A DNA stretch of 64,000 nt from Cryptocoryne crispatula var. balansae (taxonomy: Eukaryota; Streptophyta; Magnoliopsida; Alismatales; Araceae), in the NCBI GenBank assembly GCA_036172225.1, contig CM069923.1, forward strand, positions 9,513,691-9,577,690, in the 5' to 3' direction. Both the position numbers and the translations under genes were made by a program. The number at the start of each line of letters is the position of its first letter. Positions within the stretch are counted from its first letter, which is position 1. The notes under the pieces were generated by a model. The model was not told the DNA's origin and made no database searches. It saw nothing but the letters and a program-made list of their open reading frames with translations. Of this stretch, positions 34,892 to 49,800 are shown piece by piece.

Positions 34892-37800
34892 ATGAAGCAC
34901 TCTCCCGCCGCGTCCGCGCTCCCGTCCTCCTCTTCCCTCGCCGCCCTTCGCTGCGCGCAGCGCAGCACCCTCTCCTTTGCTCCTCGCCCGCTCCGCGCCT
35001 CTGCATCCACATCTCCTTCATCCCCGTCCTCTGCTAGTACGTCGCGCGAAGCTCTCCTGCGGAGGGATCTCTTATCCTCTGCAGTCTCCGGGTTGGCGGT
35101 CTCTCGATCCGCCTGGGCGGCGACTGAGTTCTTCGAGATCCAAGGTTCTGGCGGCGTGAAGGCTCTGGACCTACGAATCGGGGAAGGCGATGTCCCAGCC
35201 GATGGTGACCAGGTAACTATTGGTCGCCGGAGACCGATGCTGCTGTCCATTCCTAGATTGTGGAGTTGAAGCGATACAAGGTGGTGTTTCTCTTCATTGC
35301 GGTTACTGACTCACGGATGTAGGTCGCCATTCATTACTACGGGAGGCTGGCAGCGAAGCGAGGGTGGCGGTTCGACTCAACGTACGATCACAAAGATGAG
35401 ATGGGAGATCCCATGCCTTTTGTCTTCCTTGTTGGGTCGAACAAGGTACACTTTTTATTCTTTTACTGCATACCCTTTTTAAATTTTGATTCTGTTCGTT
35501 CTTGATAAGATAAGATATTTTCTTTTGTCGGTGCTACAATACAATAGTGATGGATTCTGGATGTGTAGTATATGTTCTTCCAAAAGTCATGGTCTTCGTC
35601 TCCGCTGTTTGGTTGGAGTATTAGTTATATTGGAAAGCAAATTCCGAAAATTATACTGGAATAAAGGGGTGTTTTGGCTTGGCACGTAGTAGGGGTGTTC
35701 GCAGGTCGGTTTGGTTTGGGGATATTTTTTTTTTCTATTCAAACCGAACCGAATAGACCAGCCAATCCAAACCGAACCAAACCATTCTAGGTTGGTTTGG
35801 TTAAGTTCAAACCATTAGCTGAATGATTATTATTTAAAATAGAGCTTGTATTTATAAAATATCATTTCATAAGTTAAAATATCTAAAGTATACATCCTTT
35901 GAAAATAAGTTGTATATAAAAGACTAATTTATCTATAGAAAAACTTGTTTTTAATATATTTTTGGTTAATTCAGGTTGGCAGTTTGGATTAGTTTTATTG
36001 GTTCATGAAACTGAACTAAACCAATGTCCGGTTCAACCCAAAGTCAACCGAACCAAACTGCCTGGTTCGGTTCAGTTCAGTGGGTTGAACTATTGATTGC
36101 AGAATCAACCAATCTTGATTAGGATTGGCCAATTCTCGGATCAGATCGGCCCTTGTCAATTCAATTTTCACCTGGAGTGCTGATCCAACCCGATCTCTCT
36201 CCGAAATTGACCAAAATTGATTGAATCGGGCTGGATTGGGAATAGGCCGAATTGGCCAATTCCGGATGGATTCTAGCCATGAATTGTCGGAATCAAGCCT
36301 TCATGGCCATTGCAGCGGTGTTGACACCCAATTTCTTTCATAAAGAATTATAAAAAAATGGGGCACTCAAAAAAAAGGAGGGACAGCATTCCCCACATTT
36401 GTATCCTGTTCCAGCATTCCCCGTAGCAGGCCGGTTATCAGGTTTTACAAAAAAAAAGGGGGAGAGGAGACCCTATTAACTTTCAAGCCAATCCCCAAAT
36501 TTGCTGTTGGGTGAGTTCATATAGGTTGAATGATCCTAAAGAGGTGAATTCCCCCATAGGATGCCAATTATATGAAGAGAAGAAGATGAGGACTGTTAAG
36601 AGATGGAGACAAAATAACCTGTCGTTAAGATAGCTAAAACAGACATGAATATGGATGGTCGAAGAATACCCTTGCTAAAAGAAAAAAAAAGGATAACTCC
36701 AGACAGCAGTAGCAGTGGCCGGCAACGATAATCTTCTCAGCTGGAGGTCCCTCTGATATAATTGGTGATAAACCAATCTGGTAGTTAAGAGGGAAGACTT
36801 GGTAACACCAGCACCAGTTGATGGTTAAAAATACATAAATAAATAACAAGTCTTTGTCAAAGAAGCTGAAACTCTTACAAACGTCTCCAAGGGCTGCCCC
36901 TGCAGACTAGTTTGACAGCAACAGTGTGGAGAACAGTAAGACCTTCTCCCAATGACAGCAGCAGTGGAGGAAGATGTGTCCGACACAAGCAAATAATTAG
37001 GAGAAAGCCCGCGGACGAGACATCACCTGTTGAAAGCCTTCCCTACAGCAGCACCAGCTGGAGACCTGATCAAGGGAGAGGATGACTGCAGCACCACCAC
37101 CAGGTGGCAGGTAGTCCACCTGCTGGAGAACCCCTTGACGACGACCAGATTGGCGTTGAAGAAAAGGAGAAGTAGCATAGGGCTCGATGTTTCTCTCTCG
37201 TGGTGAAAACCCTTGAGGAGAGATATATTGGATTTTATAAGAAGGGTGACAGGATCGTATGATAGATCTGAGGGCTGAGATTAGAGTATCTTTAAGTCAC
37301 GGATCCTGCCTTAATGGGTCCTTGGTGATATTTGGATCCAGGGAATTAGTACACGGCTGAGATTGCATCATCAGATTAAAGATGAGATGGCTTTAATCCA
37401 AGGGCTGTGGTTAGTGTTTCACTTAAGATCTTGGATCTAGCGTTATTGGGTCTTATCGGTTATGGATCCCTCTTGATTATGATTGGTCCAATTGAATTAA
37501 AGAAGATTATGGTGGACTTCCCTATAATGCAGGACCATCGTAACCCACGGTTATGATGAATGGTCCACTCTTCTCTCAATGAAGTATTTATTTGACATAT
37601 CTACGAGGAGAATTTCTATTTTGCTTGGTCGACAAATAAATTAGGCCCAAATAACGTAGAGGACAACCATGCGGCCTTTCTTCTTGGACCAAGTCATGCT
37701 AGGTCTCCTCGGAAGTGGAGATAGTGGATGGTGGTTATCGGGCCCACCACTCCACTTACATCACGACAGAGGGAAACCGCCAGACGCTTCTAGTACAAGA

Positions 37801-40800
37801 AGAGGACTTGCTGCAGTTGCTAGGGCAGTTCCCGGACAGAAAGGGAGGATCAAGGAAAGAAAGCGATTGCATCCGCAAAAGTTCTAGTGGCGCAGAGCGA
37901 TAAGAAGCTGGTCATTTGAAGAAAGTTTGAAGAAGGATCGATAGAAGAAGAGAAAGAAAAAAAAAGGGAAAGAAAGTAAGGTAAAGTTCAGGTGTATTCT
38001 TCGTTTATCTCCTTTCTCTTCTCAAAGACAAACCTCTCTCAAAGTCTCATACGAAGCTCATTAGATCTTACTGTTTAACCCCCCTTCTTTGACATCATCC
38101 TTCAGCTTCTATAGTTAAAATTGTCCCTCTTTTCTAGAAAGATCAATCAAGAGAGGTCAAACAGAGGCTATGTCAAAACCCTACGATATCAACGTAACCT
38201 TCCTTACAATAGGATCCCTATCCAGATTCTGATTTTCATTAGAAACTATCAGGGAAAAATGGTCATATGTTCCTGCTCGGACCTCTATTTCTTCTACACA
38301 AAAATCTGTTCAAAGAAAAACTTGTCATCCAGCACCTCCCGGTAGAAGTCTAGATGGTCTCCGGTCATCTTTGTCAAGTATTTCTGCAGTGTGGAAAGTT
38401 TGAGCTCTGTCATGGTCACCGAGACTTGTACCAATCGAGAATTCAAAGGCCAACCAGGCCATGCTTGCTGTTTGAAGAAATATTCAAGGGGCATTTCTCC
38501 AATCATAATTGGAGTAGGCCAACCGGGCCACTGCCGTATTGGATGATCAAACACGGAGGGTTCTGGTTTCAGCCGAGAGTATCAGAAACTGCCAAATGCA
38601 CCTTTTGTCAGGGGAGTCAATAGGCCAACCGGGCCACTATTCTGGTTGATGGTCGAGTATGATGAGGTCTGATTTCAGTCAATAAGATCCAGGATTGTCA
38701 GAGTTTGCCTCCTGTCAGGGGAGTCAAAAGGCCAACAGGGCCTCTGCTTGACCAACAATGGAGAATTAAGGCCAACAGGGCCTAAAAGACATGATCCGAA
38801 AGCATATGAGTGTACTAAAAAAACTTTAAAATAGTGGCTAGCCTACCTCCATAGGCACCTCATGGGGCGGGCACTCAGGCATGCTCCCGGTGTGCTTAGT
38901 TCCGGCTGGGGAAATGGGCAAGTCTACCATATTCCACCAGACCTTCCACCTATGTAGAGAGTATTATGCTCTATCTACAAAGGATGGTAAATTTCATCAA
39001 TTTCAAGTGGGAACAAATCCCCTTGAATTGAGTAAAATATACCGAGGAAGGGTAACAATTCCAAACCCACCAAGGGTTAAGGGAACATATCCAATGTATC
39101 TATATTTTCTACCCGAATAGACAGTATGAAGGCAATTAAAAGTCCCTCAATGGTGTATGTACGTAAAGGGAGCATCGATAGCCCAATAAGTTGAAAGGAA
39201 TGCAGATTGAAGGAATGATAATAAAAAAATGTAATAGTACAGTTGTAATAATCCGTCAAGGCTGGGTTTGGGCTATATCAGGCCGCCCAGATTGAAATAA
39301 GGTTAGAGGCATCTTAAATTAAAGTTTTGGTTAAAAAAAGAAAGAAAGCCAAAAGACTGTTCTGCAATCAAGTCAATTCAAAAAATAAACATAAGTTAAA
39401 TACATAACCATCAATTTGTCAAACCTTAAACAAATCTCCCAATTGAGAAGGCATTAATCAAGACGGGCAATCAAAAAGAAATTGTAAACTTCAATCAAGC
39501 CAAATTGTTAATCAGAACTGTCAAAATAAATCCGACAGAAGCTGTAAAAAAAAAGGGATTCAATTGAATATTCCAATAAAACTTAATCCATTTACATTAA
39601 TGATAATTTCACATATAATTCATCTCACATGATAAATATTGACATATTCGAACAAATTTTTTTATTTAAAAAGGAAGAAAGAAAGAACTTCAATAAATCC
39701 CAACCGATATTAAACCCAATTCAAATATCAGCTAAACAAAATCACAATAGAATATGAAAGATCACAACAGATTAAAAAATTGATGGTTTAGACCAATCTC
39801 AAAGACAGGAGTCCCTTCATAAGAAACCCATTTTCTTAAATTCAATCCCAATCATATCTCACCCAAATCAAAATTCAAACGAACACCTGAAACTTCCAAT
39901 CAAAGTCCAAGTCAAATTCTCCAACTAGAAAAATCAACAAATTTTAATTAATCCACTAAATATGAAATATACATCAAAACCCAAGAAATCTGGAATCTAA
40001 ATTCTCATATAGATGAAAAACTACCCAATCAAATTCTAAAACCAGAATCAATGAATTTAAAATAAATTTAAATCAATTCAAACTAAATCTAAAACACTTC
40101 TGAATATTTGCATTCCCTCGAGCTCATGGGGTTGTTGTTCCCAATGTGTTTGTCTTTATGAATGTATGTCTTTTATTCATTACTATGGCGGTTAATCAAG
40201 GGTAATCGAGTCATTGCTCGATGTAATTAACATTGGATTTTTTGCACTATCTAATGGGGAGAGGTCAAAACCAATTTTTAAAGAACCTGATAACCTCAAT
40301 ATATATTTTTATGTATACCATTGACCTAGCTAATACTGTTATGAAATATCACATATTTTCCTAATAGTCAAGTCTAAGTCAAAAGTTAAATCAAAATGGG
40401 AAAATGAATTTTTTCGAAACTTTTATAAAAAAATTGAGGTTCCAACAAGCGGTTAGGAGGGGAAGATTGTCATGGCATCCTATATGGGTCCCAAAAGGGC
40501 CTAATCCAATTTAGGCTCACATTATGTTTTTTTTTTCCTTTTTTAGGGCATTTTTAAGAACCAATTCTAGATCAATTTTTCTCCTAAGAAATCGGTTAGA
40601 ATCGGCCGATCCAAGGGTATTAATTCCGATCTGGCGATCTATTTGTTGAATTAACAATGAACATCTCTAGGCACAGTGGACTAAACAAAAATAAGAGAAA
40701 TCATTCTACTTATTCTAATAATAACTTTAGTGAAAAGATCAAATTGTTTTTACATAAATAAGTAAATGAAATCAATATATATTTTAAATTTAAAATTTGA

Positions 40801-43800
40801 CGAATAAAAATGTGATATTGACAAAAATTAGATAAATAGAAGTATGAATATTATATCATATCATTAACATATTAGATAAAATGAAAATTTTAATTAACTA
40901 AGTAAATAAAGTTATAGATGAATATAAGTATCTTTATGCCGGACATACATATATTTAATATTTAATTTATATGAATATACTATTTTTATTTGAAAGTGAA
41001 CCAAGTTAATTTTAAGTTGAATTATATGAAACATAAAGTAATCTGAAACAAAATATATAATTTAGTATAAAATAGAATATTCATAAATACATAATAAAAT
41101 AAATAATTATAAGGTATAGTTTATAATGTTACATAACATATTGGGAAAACGCAATATGGAGGATAATAGCATGACTAATTCCACCTTTGAGATGGAATGA
41201 GTTATGACGGAAATAACTCATTCTCTAGAGTTATATGTGGGATACACACTCCTCCCAACCGTGTATACTGAGAATAAGTGGGATAAGGCTCTTATTCTAG
41301 ACCTTACTCTATTGCCAAACAGGGCCTCGGTGTTAGAATATCAGTGGCAACAACTCATAGTGTTCGTTAATCTGAGAGTCCCATATGGGGACTGGAAAGG
41401 AGGCTATCAGTGACAAATGAGGGTCTCATTCAGACATGGAAGAATCATATTGAAGTTGGATGCTGCGATATATTGGGGCCTACACTGCCAATAAGATGCC
41501 ATCAGTGTTGTAAGTGCTAACAGAATCTTCTTTACAAAACTTTTCTTATGAGGATCTCATATGGGGACTGGAAAGGAGGCTGTCACCAACAAATGAGGGT
41601 CTCATTCAGACCTGGAAGAATCAATTTGATGTTGGATGTTGCAATATATTGGGGCCTACAGTGCCATGAGATGCCATTAGTGTTGTGATTGTTAGTGCTA
41701 ACAGAATCTGCTTTACAAAACTTTTCTTAAGCTACTTTATCTAATCAGTTTTCCTACGCTGATAGCATTTCAAGTTTTCATGTACGATCGAAAAGTGTCC
41801 AGCATGTGGCATGGGAGGTTGAGGTTATAATTTTCATGGAGGCAGTATGCTGATGAATTTGTTGTTCTGGAATCATCCTAGTGTAGAGCAAATTTTTGGG
41901 CAAACCTTATTTACAAGTTTCGGGTTTGAGTTGGGTGATAATATGTGTACATTGGACAAATACAATTGTTTATACACAAAAATCAAAATGTATGGGAATT
42001 GTAAAAAAACAAGGCATTTCTGCTTCTGCTTTAGTCTTGTGAATCAGTTGCATATCAATCATAAATTCTGTAATGGTGAATCATAGCATTAAATTGTCAG
42101 AAACACAGTTTCAAATGCTTATCCTTTTTCTTATGAACCTTTCGGTTAGCAACTCCCCACCTAAGGCTAGGGTAATAATTTGTGCAAAGGTTGGCTCTGT
42201 TGCCCCGTAAGGAGACTTCCGAGAAGGTATAGCTTTTACAGGAGTTGGATAATTCTAGATGTATTGATTTTTGGTGTTAGGCTGTTAACTTGAGGCGGGT
42301 GAGTACATGTCGTCTTCATAGTATATATACAAACCTGCACAAGTGTCTTATGCATGTGTCCTTACTCTGTTTTGTGTGTTTGTGTTAAAATTAGTTTTAT
42401 TTCATGAGTTGGCAGGCCAATATAATTGGATATGGAAATGAATCAATGATGCCCTCCACCTCCATATTAGAAAATGTTCACATGAATAATATTTCCAACA
42501 AACATGCTGTAGACTCATTCTTGTCTTGTGCTTGCAATACTGGAAATTTCTGTTTTAGTTCTTCAAGCTTTATCTACCATATTTTCTATGGTAACTTCCT
42601 TTTTGAAGGAATAGTAAGATCTTCATGGTATAGCACCCTCGTTCTTTTCCTCCAATGTCTTTTTTTGTTTTCTCCTTATACAATGAGAAAAGAACCTGTT
42701 GGTACTTGTGTGTGTAATATTTCTATTGAGATAACAAGTATATGAAAGACTGGTCTTAGATCCATATGTGAAGTTCTTTAAGCTTTGATTATGTTACAAA
42801 ATCAATATCAGTAGGTAAAAATAGCCAGGATGGCTGGTTTTCTCTTTGCTAGTTAAGATTAGTTTAGAACTGAGGTAGAATGGAGATACCTTACTGTTTG
42901 GTTGCACAATAATTTTCACACACTTTTTGTGATAATATATATCTTAAAACAAAATCTAAGAGTGCTAAAGACGTAAACTATCATGTTTGGTGAGATGATG
43001 ACAAAGCTGATGGGAATCATGTATGACTAAAAAAAGTGAAGAACCATGAGTTAAAAGTTTCACCTCTCTTCTAATGCAAGAAGAAGCTATAAGAAATTAT
43101 GTGTTTTTGTCATAATTGTCAAACACGTTCTTTAACAACTTTTGTTACATAAATATACCAAGCATCCTATCATGGTTGGAAACATTTTCTTATGTATGTA
43201 GAAGAGCAACTCAACTCAACTCAACTCGAGCCTTAGTCTCAGATACTTGGGGTCGGCCATATGGATTCTCTTTCTCAACTCATGTCGATTTTGTGGTACC
43301 TTTTTAAAGATATTTAAATCATCTAAATTATATTGAATTACCCTCCTCCAAATCTTAGGTCTATCACGTCATTTTTTATTTTTTATTTTAATATTTATAC
43401 TTTTCATACTAGAGTCTCCGTAAGTCTACATTTAATGTCTAAATTATCTGATGCGGGATAGACCGACTAGACTGGACTAAATAGACCGAAAATAGAACAG
43501 ACCGGCGCTAATCGCCACCAAACGACCTAAACGAACCCAAAATGAAGCAAACCGGACTCGAACTGGTTAAAACAGGCCCGAACTGTGCTCCAAACCGAGT
43601 CGAATCACTCTGAACCGGCCTGAACCGGCTCCAAGCAATCTGAACCGACTTGAACTAGCCGGTTCAGGCACTAAACCGGGTCGAACCGGCGTGAACCGGT
43701 GGCGGCCTTAGACCCGATCGAACCGGTCAGACCGGCCGGTCTGGGCCGCGGACCGCCCGCGCGGGCCACGCGTGCTCACTCGCGCGCGGAACGGAGGGGG

Positions 43801-46800
43801 GGGTCGTGGCGCCGTCTTGGTCCTTGCGGGGTGGTCGCATGGCCACCTCCTCGCCGTTGCTGCTCGTCGCCATGGCAGCATCGCAGCGGCTCCTAGGCAC
43901 ACGAGGGGCTCGCGTCCGGACAAAACCCGATGGGTTCTGTTGTCTTCGGACGGCGTCGCGCGCGACTCCGCCCTCCGGACGACAAAGGAGGCACAGACGG
44001 TTGGGGCGCTGGGGCTGGGGTGCCAGCGCAGGAGGATGGAAGGGGGGAGCGCCGTCATCACCTACCCGCGGAGTTGTCGTCTTCGTCGGAATGCTGCAGC
44101 GTGTAGGCAGAACCGCGGAGCAGAGGAAGGGAAGCTCTAGAGCAGGCCATGGCTGTCTTCACGGCGAATGCTTCGTCGCTGTCGACCGCCGAAAGAAGAC
44201 GCCGCACGGGAAGGAAAGGGGGGGACACAGATCCGGGGATCGCCGGATCTGGGCCCTCCGACAGCTCCTTCGCCTTCTTCTTCTTTCCTTATCGTCCTTC
44301 TCCGGTTGTGACGCCGTCTCCCGCTAGACGAGCGAAGGCCGCAACAACGGATGCTCTGGCGGGTGAAGAACTTTTGCTGGAACTGTCCACCGTCAATGCG
44401 GAACCGAGAGGGGAAGATTGGAAGAATGGCGCGGAGGCCAGAAGGTGAGGAGGAGGGGGGGATCGGCTACCTACCGGTTCTGGAAGATGAAGGGGGGGGG
44501 AGGCCCTCCTGGCCGATCGAAGGAGATGGAGAAGAGAAGCTGGGGCCGCAGCCCCCTGCGGGAGAACCATTCTGAAGAGCCCAAAAATTCACTGTATTTC
44601 ACTGTTTTCGCATGTACATCGGTCCTTCTTATATAGAAGGAATGGAGAAAATTAAAGAAAAGACCATCTAAGAAATCTATTTACAAACATGTCCATTAAG
44701 GACTTAAATTTAAAAGACTCATAAAATTGTCCCCATCATTATCTCAATCTCCTTTCTTTCAATTTATCTACAATTGTTGTTACTCCTACATTTTCTCTAA
44801 TATATTTATTTCTAATTCTATCTAATCTAGTATGACCACTCATCCATCGTAACATTCTCATTTCATCAACACTTATTTTAGAAATATGTTTTCCTTTTAT
44901 TGTCCAATATTCACTATCATACAACATTATAGGTCTTATACTTATACAATAAAATTTTTCTTTCAACTTTTGTAGAATCTTACAATTACATAGAACTCTA
45001 TAGTCAATCTTCATTTCATCCAACCAGCTTAAAATTCGATGATTAACATTTTCATCACATTCTCTATCTTTTTGAATAATTGATTCAAGATACTTGAATT
45101 GAGTTCTTTTATATAATATTACCATATCCCAATTAACACTATCATCTACTTCCCCTTGATTTTCATTAAATTTACAATGCATATATTTTGTTTTAGTTCT
45201 ACTTATCTTGAAACCCTTAGTCTATAAAGTATTTTTTTTTCACAGTTCTAATTTTCTATTCACTCCTTCCTATGCCTTATCTATCAATATGATATTGTAT
45301 GTAAATATCACACACCAAGATATATCATCTTATATAGGATTCGTTAATTCATCCATAACTAATGTAAAAAGATAATAATTTAGTGTGAATTTCTCAAATT
45401 TTAAATGCCTATCCCTTTGTCTTAGGTTGTATTGAACAAATACGAGATCATTCAATATTTTCTATTCCAATCTATTTTTTTCTTTGTATGATTCAACATA
45501 AAGATGTATATATTATTGTATTAATAAATATGTGAATTAATAAAAAATTTATTGAATGTCTTTTTTAATAAATATTATCTATTCAAATATGCTCCAATTA
45601 TGTTCACAACTAGAAACACTGCATGTAAACCTCAAAATATGTATCGTCAACCTTTGTAGTTTAGGAGTCGTACTTTCCCAATTTATCCACCAATTTGCTA
45701 CACAATGCAAAAGAAAACATTTATTAACTTTATGATAGAGTATGCAATCATAATCAAAAAAATGATATACAATGGATGTCTTATGTTGTCGAATAGTCAT
45801 ATTTCTATTAAATAAGTTTTGAGCCTCCTCATACATAGCCATATTCTACATGTTTATAAGAACCAAAAAAAAAACTCACCTCTAATAGTAAGATGTCACC
45901 AGTTGGATGCATATAAATTGGTCTTGGCTGAGCGGTGCAAAGTACCTATATTAAATCAAGATGTTAAAGAAAAAAAAACTAAGTGGAAATGTTGGTGTTT
46001 ATGATCAACATAATGTTCTCAAAATGTACATGTTTAGAAGAAGGAAAAAAAACTCACCTCTAACCTCACAGCGACAGTGTGCTCTTGAAGAATGGAAGAT
46101 TTTGACTTGTGAAGAACCCTAAAACCGACATTATGAACAATAAAAACTGTTAAGAAGAAAATAACAATAGAAGATGTGAAGACAAACACAAAAAAAACAC
46201 AACTCACCACTTTGATAGCCCTGTGTGCACAACAAAAGAGGAGACGGCATGTTGTCGGGAGGAGCAAAAGGAGATGGTGGTGGCCGCATCTGCAGGGGGT
46301 GCTGTGAGGGTTCTGGCCAGAGTTAGAAGGTTGTACAGACAAACAGGGGCAGGCATGCACGATCAAGAGGTCAAAAGAGTCTGTTGGGGGTTTGAGTTTT
46401 CCGGATCCAGTTCTTACCGGATCTGGATCCGGTTGGATCCAAAGAGGCAGGCGTCTCATAACAACACAGCTTAAATGAGAACATTTTGACATCTCCACTG
46501 TCTTATTGTAATACTCCCTTTCTTATCCTTATGAAAGATAAAAGACATTCACCCTTGTGTACCTTTGTGCTACCTGTGGATCATGCATCACATTTCCCAA
46601 CATTATCCATTTAAGATTTATGAGAACCTCATTTTTTCTAATGTTTTAAAAGTTTTAAGGAGAAAACATCATGTCGGGATTGTATAAGAAAATAGATGAT
46701 AACATATTTAGTAGTCCGATGATATTTTTAAAAGTATAGAACCGAGGTTGGGGTTCTTTGAAAATTTGATTTTTAACCCCTCTCCACTAGATGGTGCGAA

Positions 46801-49800
46801 TACTCGACGTTAATTTACATCAAGCAACGGTTCGAACGTCCTTGATTAACCGTCATAACAACCTACTTTAGAGAATGTGCATCCACATGATGTAATGAAC
46901 TTAAAAATGCCACGGCCTTTTGGGCCCGATGAGATGCAAAACATTTGTTTGGAGTTGATTTGATTTTTTTTTAAATTGGTTTAGAGTTGGTTTGATAAGT
47001 TTCAGATTTGAGTTTAATTTTATGACGATGTTGGTTTGTTTGATTTTAATTTGATTTAGTTTTAGTTTGGTCTAAATTTGGTTTGTTCTTTTATTTTTTT
47101 GTTTGAAATCATCTTGTTTTGTTTTGATTTTTTTAACAATCTGATTTTCATTTGATTGAATCAAGAAATTTTTTTGGTTATTTTTTATGTCAGTTGATGT
47201 TTTGGTACCAGTTTAAATGGGTTCAATATGTTTTAAATGTTTTGGGATTTGGTTCGACTTGTTTGACTTTGAAGTTTCAGATAATTTAATTTTCTGTTTT
47301 AAGGTTGATTTTGGTGTCTTAGATGTTTGAGATGTTGTTTATTTAGTTTTCTTTCGAATTGTTTAATCTTTGCTTGATTAAGGGTTTGATTAAATGGGAT
47401 TAAGTGGCTTTTTAAATGAATTTTCTAGATTGTTCAAATCTAATTTTTTGTATATTTTCAGATTGATTAAAGTCTGGTTTTTTTTTCAAGTTTGATATTT
47501 GATGTTTCCATGTTATAGTTTAATTTTCATTTGATCTTGTGAGTTAATTTCATTGAACTTAAGTGATTTGATTGAGTTTTCATATTTGTTTCAAATCTGA
47601 TTTTAGTTAAATTTAAAATTTTGGTTAATTGAATTTTATGTTTATTTTTGTGGTGTTTGTTGAGGTTTGCATCTCATCAGATTCATCGGGCTGCCGTTCG
47701 GTGCCCGGTTTCATCCATTTGGGTCAGCACTTGAACATCATTTCATTTCATATGTCAAAGTAAAAGTGATTGTGTAAAATAACATTGGGTGGAAAACTGA
47801 CGTTCCTTCTCCGATGTAAATTTTCATAAGCTCGGAAAAATTCGGCATTACGACGGTATGCTAACTTATTTCAACCGATATAGAGTTTACTCGTCCAAGA
47901 TGACAAGTGTTTAACTTGTTATGTCGGGGAAGGATCACCAACTACGGGAACTGGCCCACACCGTCATCCAAATCGACATCCCGAGGTAGACCCGAGGGAG
48001 CCGTCCAAAGTAGAGTACTCGTGAAAGAGTGTTTACTCCCTTATTTTAATTTAGATTTTCACATTTTTTTGTCAAAGCCCAATGGGCCAGTTCAAGTCTC
48101 ATTGACTTTGCAAGCCGGTCTTTGGGTCTTCTTGGGCTCAGTGGGCCTGTCTTGATTTTCTTTAGGCCGGAGGGGCTTGTTTTAGTGCTGGTACTTGCTG
48201 CGGTGTCCATGTTTGGATCAGCTTTGGAGGCCACGTAGCTATACCCTTGCCCCATCGGATGGTTTCCAATGGGTGCTGGGCCGTCACCCTCAAACCGGCC
48301 CTTGCAAGGGGCTGTTGTCCTCTTTTTTTGGCAGAACCTGTTTTGAGGCATTTATTTTCATGGGCTGTAGTGATGAGATGTGTAGGCCAAGGAGGGGCCA
48401 AAAATGACCTGTTTTGGGGTTGGTTTGGCAACTGCACAAAGGGCAGGTTTTGGGCCTGTTTGGGGCTGCTCGGAGGGCCAAAAGCAGGAGGTTTTGGACA
48501 CCACAAAGGGGGTTGAAATGGAATTTTTAAGGGGAGGCCACAAAGGAGCTGTGTAGGGAGCTGTTTTGGGATAGGAAATTCAGAGTCCACCTGGAGTAGA
48601 CTTGACCCGTCAGACGGATTCCAAGAATCTCCTGGTCATCACTCTCACCTATGGTCCTAAAGGGGAGTGGACCGGGAGTTGCTTTAAAGGCCAGTTGATG
48701 ATCTATTTTGGGGTCAGTTTGGGAGCCGAAGGGGGCTGTTTTAATGGGCCAAACAGGGGCATGTTTGGAGACCAGAAGGGGACTGTGTAGGGGCCGAACA
48801 AGATCTGTTTTAGGGTCTGTTTGGGGGCCAAAAGGTGGCTGAAAATGACCTGTTTGAAGGTCTGAATGTGGGTCGAGAATGACCTGTTTTGTGACCTGCA
48901 AGGGGGGGGGGGCTGAAATAGGACCTGTTTTTAGAGTCACTCAGATGGACTGAACAGGTGCTGAAAAATAGGCTGAAATGGGACCTGTTCGGGGGACCTA
49001 ATAGGGGCTGAACAGGATCTGTTTGGGGATCTCAAGGTGACCTGTTTAGGGGTTGTTCAGGTGGGCAAGAAGGGGCCGAACATGGCAGTTTTTAAGGGGT
49101 CTTTTAGGTGCTGTATGTAGGGGCCGAACAGGGGCCTGAACACGGGGGTGCACAAAAGCAAAACAGGGGGTCTGCAGAAGGGCCGCACAGGGGCTATTTT
49201 CTGATTTTCTTTGAAGGGGGACTGATTGGAGTCGGCAAAGGAACTGTTTGTGTAAGCCGCTCAGGGGTTGTAGAGGATTTTGATTAAGGTTATAGGTTGT
49301 CGATGTCGATGAAGGCTGATTTAGGCCGTGGGAGAGTTGAGAAGACAACTTAGAAGAGGTGAAGGAGAAATGCGCACAGGGGGTCTGCAGAAGGGCTGCA
49401 CGGGGGCTGTTTTCTGATTTTTTTTGAAGGGGGACTGATTGGAGCCAGCAAAGGAATTGTTTGTGTAGGCCGCACAGGGGTTGAAGAGGATTTTGATTAA
49501 GGCTATGGGTTGCCAATGCCGATGAAGACCGGTTTAGGCTGTGAGAGAGTTGAGAAGAGAACTTAGAAGAGGTGAAGGGGAAGTGTGAACGGTGCGCAGG
49601 AGCAAAACAGGGGATCTGCAGAAGGGCCACACAGGGGCTGTGATGGGGACATATTTTGATAAATTTTATAGTTTTCTTTTATTTGTGTCCCTACGAGGAC
49701 AGGTCTGTAAATAGAAGTCTTAGTGGGTGTTTTTTTTTAATTAGGTCTTCTCCCTCTTTAAAAAGGGGCACCCGATGTACATATCAAAAAAAAAAATAGT

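Noticed and set aside
34734..35250. Minus-strand open frames opposite FKBP18 exon 1.
   Set aside because: Shadows of the Ser/Ala-rich transit peptide coding sequence.
43699..44575. Several overlapping open frames in the first solo LTR.
   Set aside because: Same composition effect; not conserved with the frames of the sister LTR.
49157..49640. CRISPR-like direct repeats.
   Set aside because: Units are 213 bp with no short repeat-spacer alternation, and the DNA is plant nuclear.
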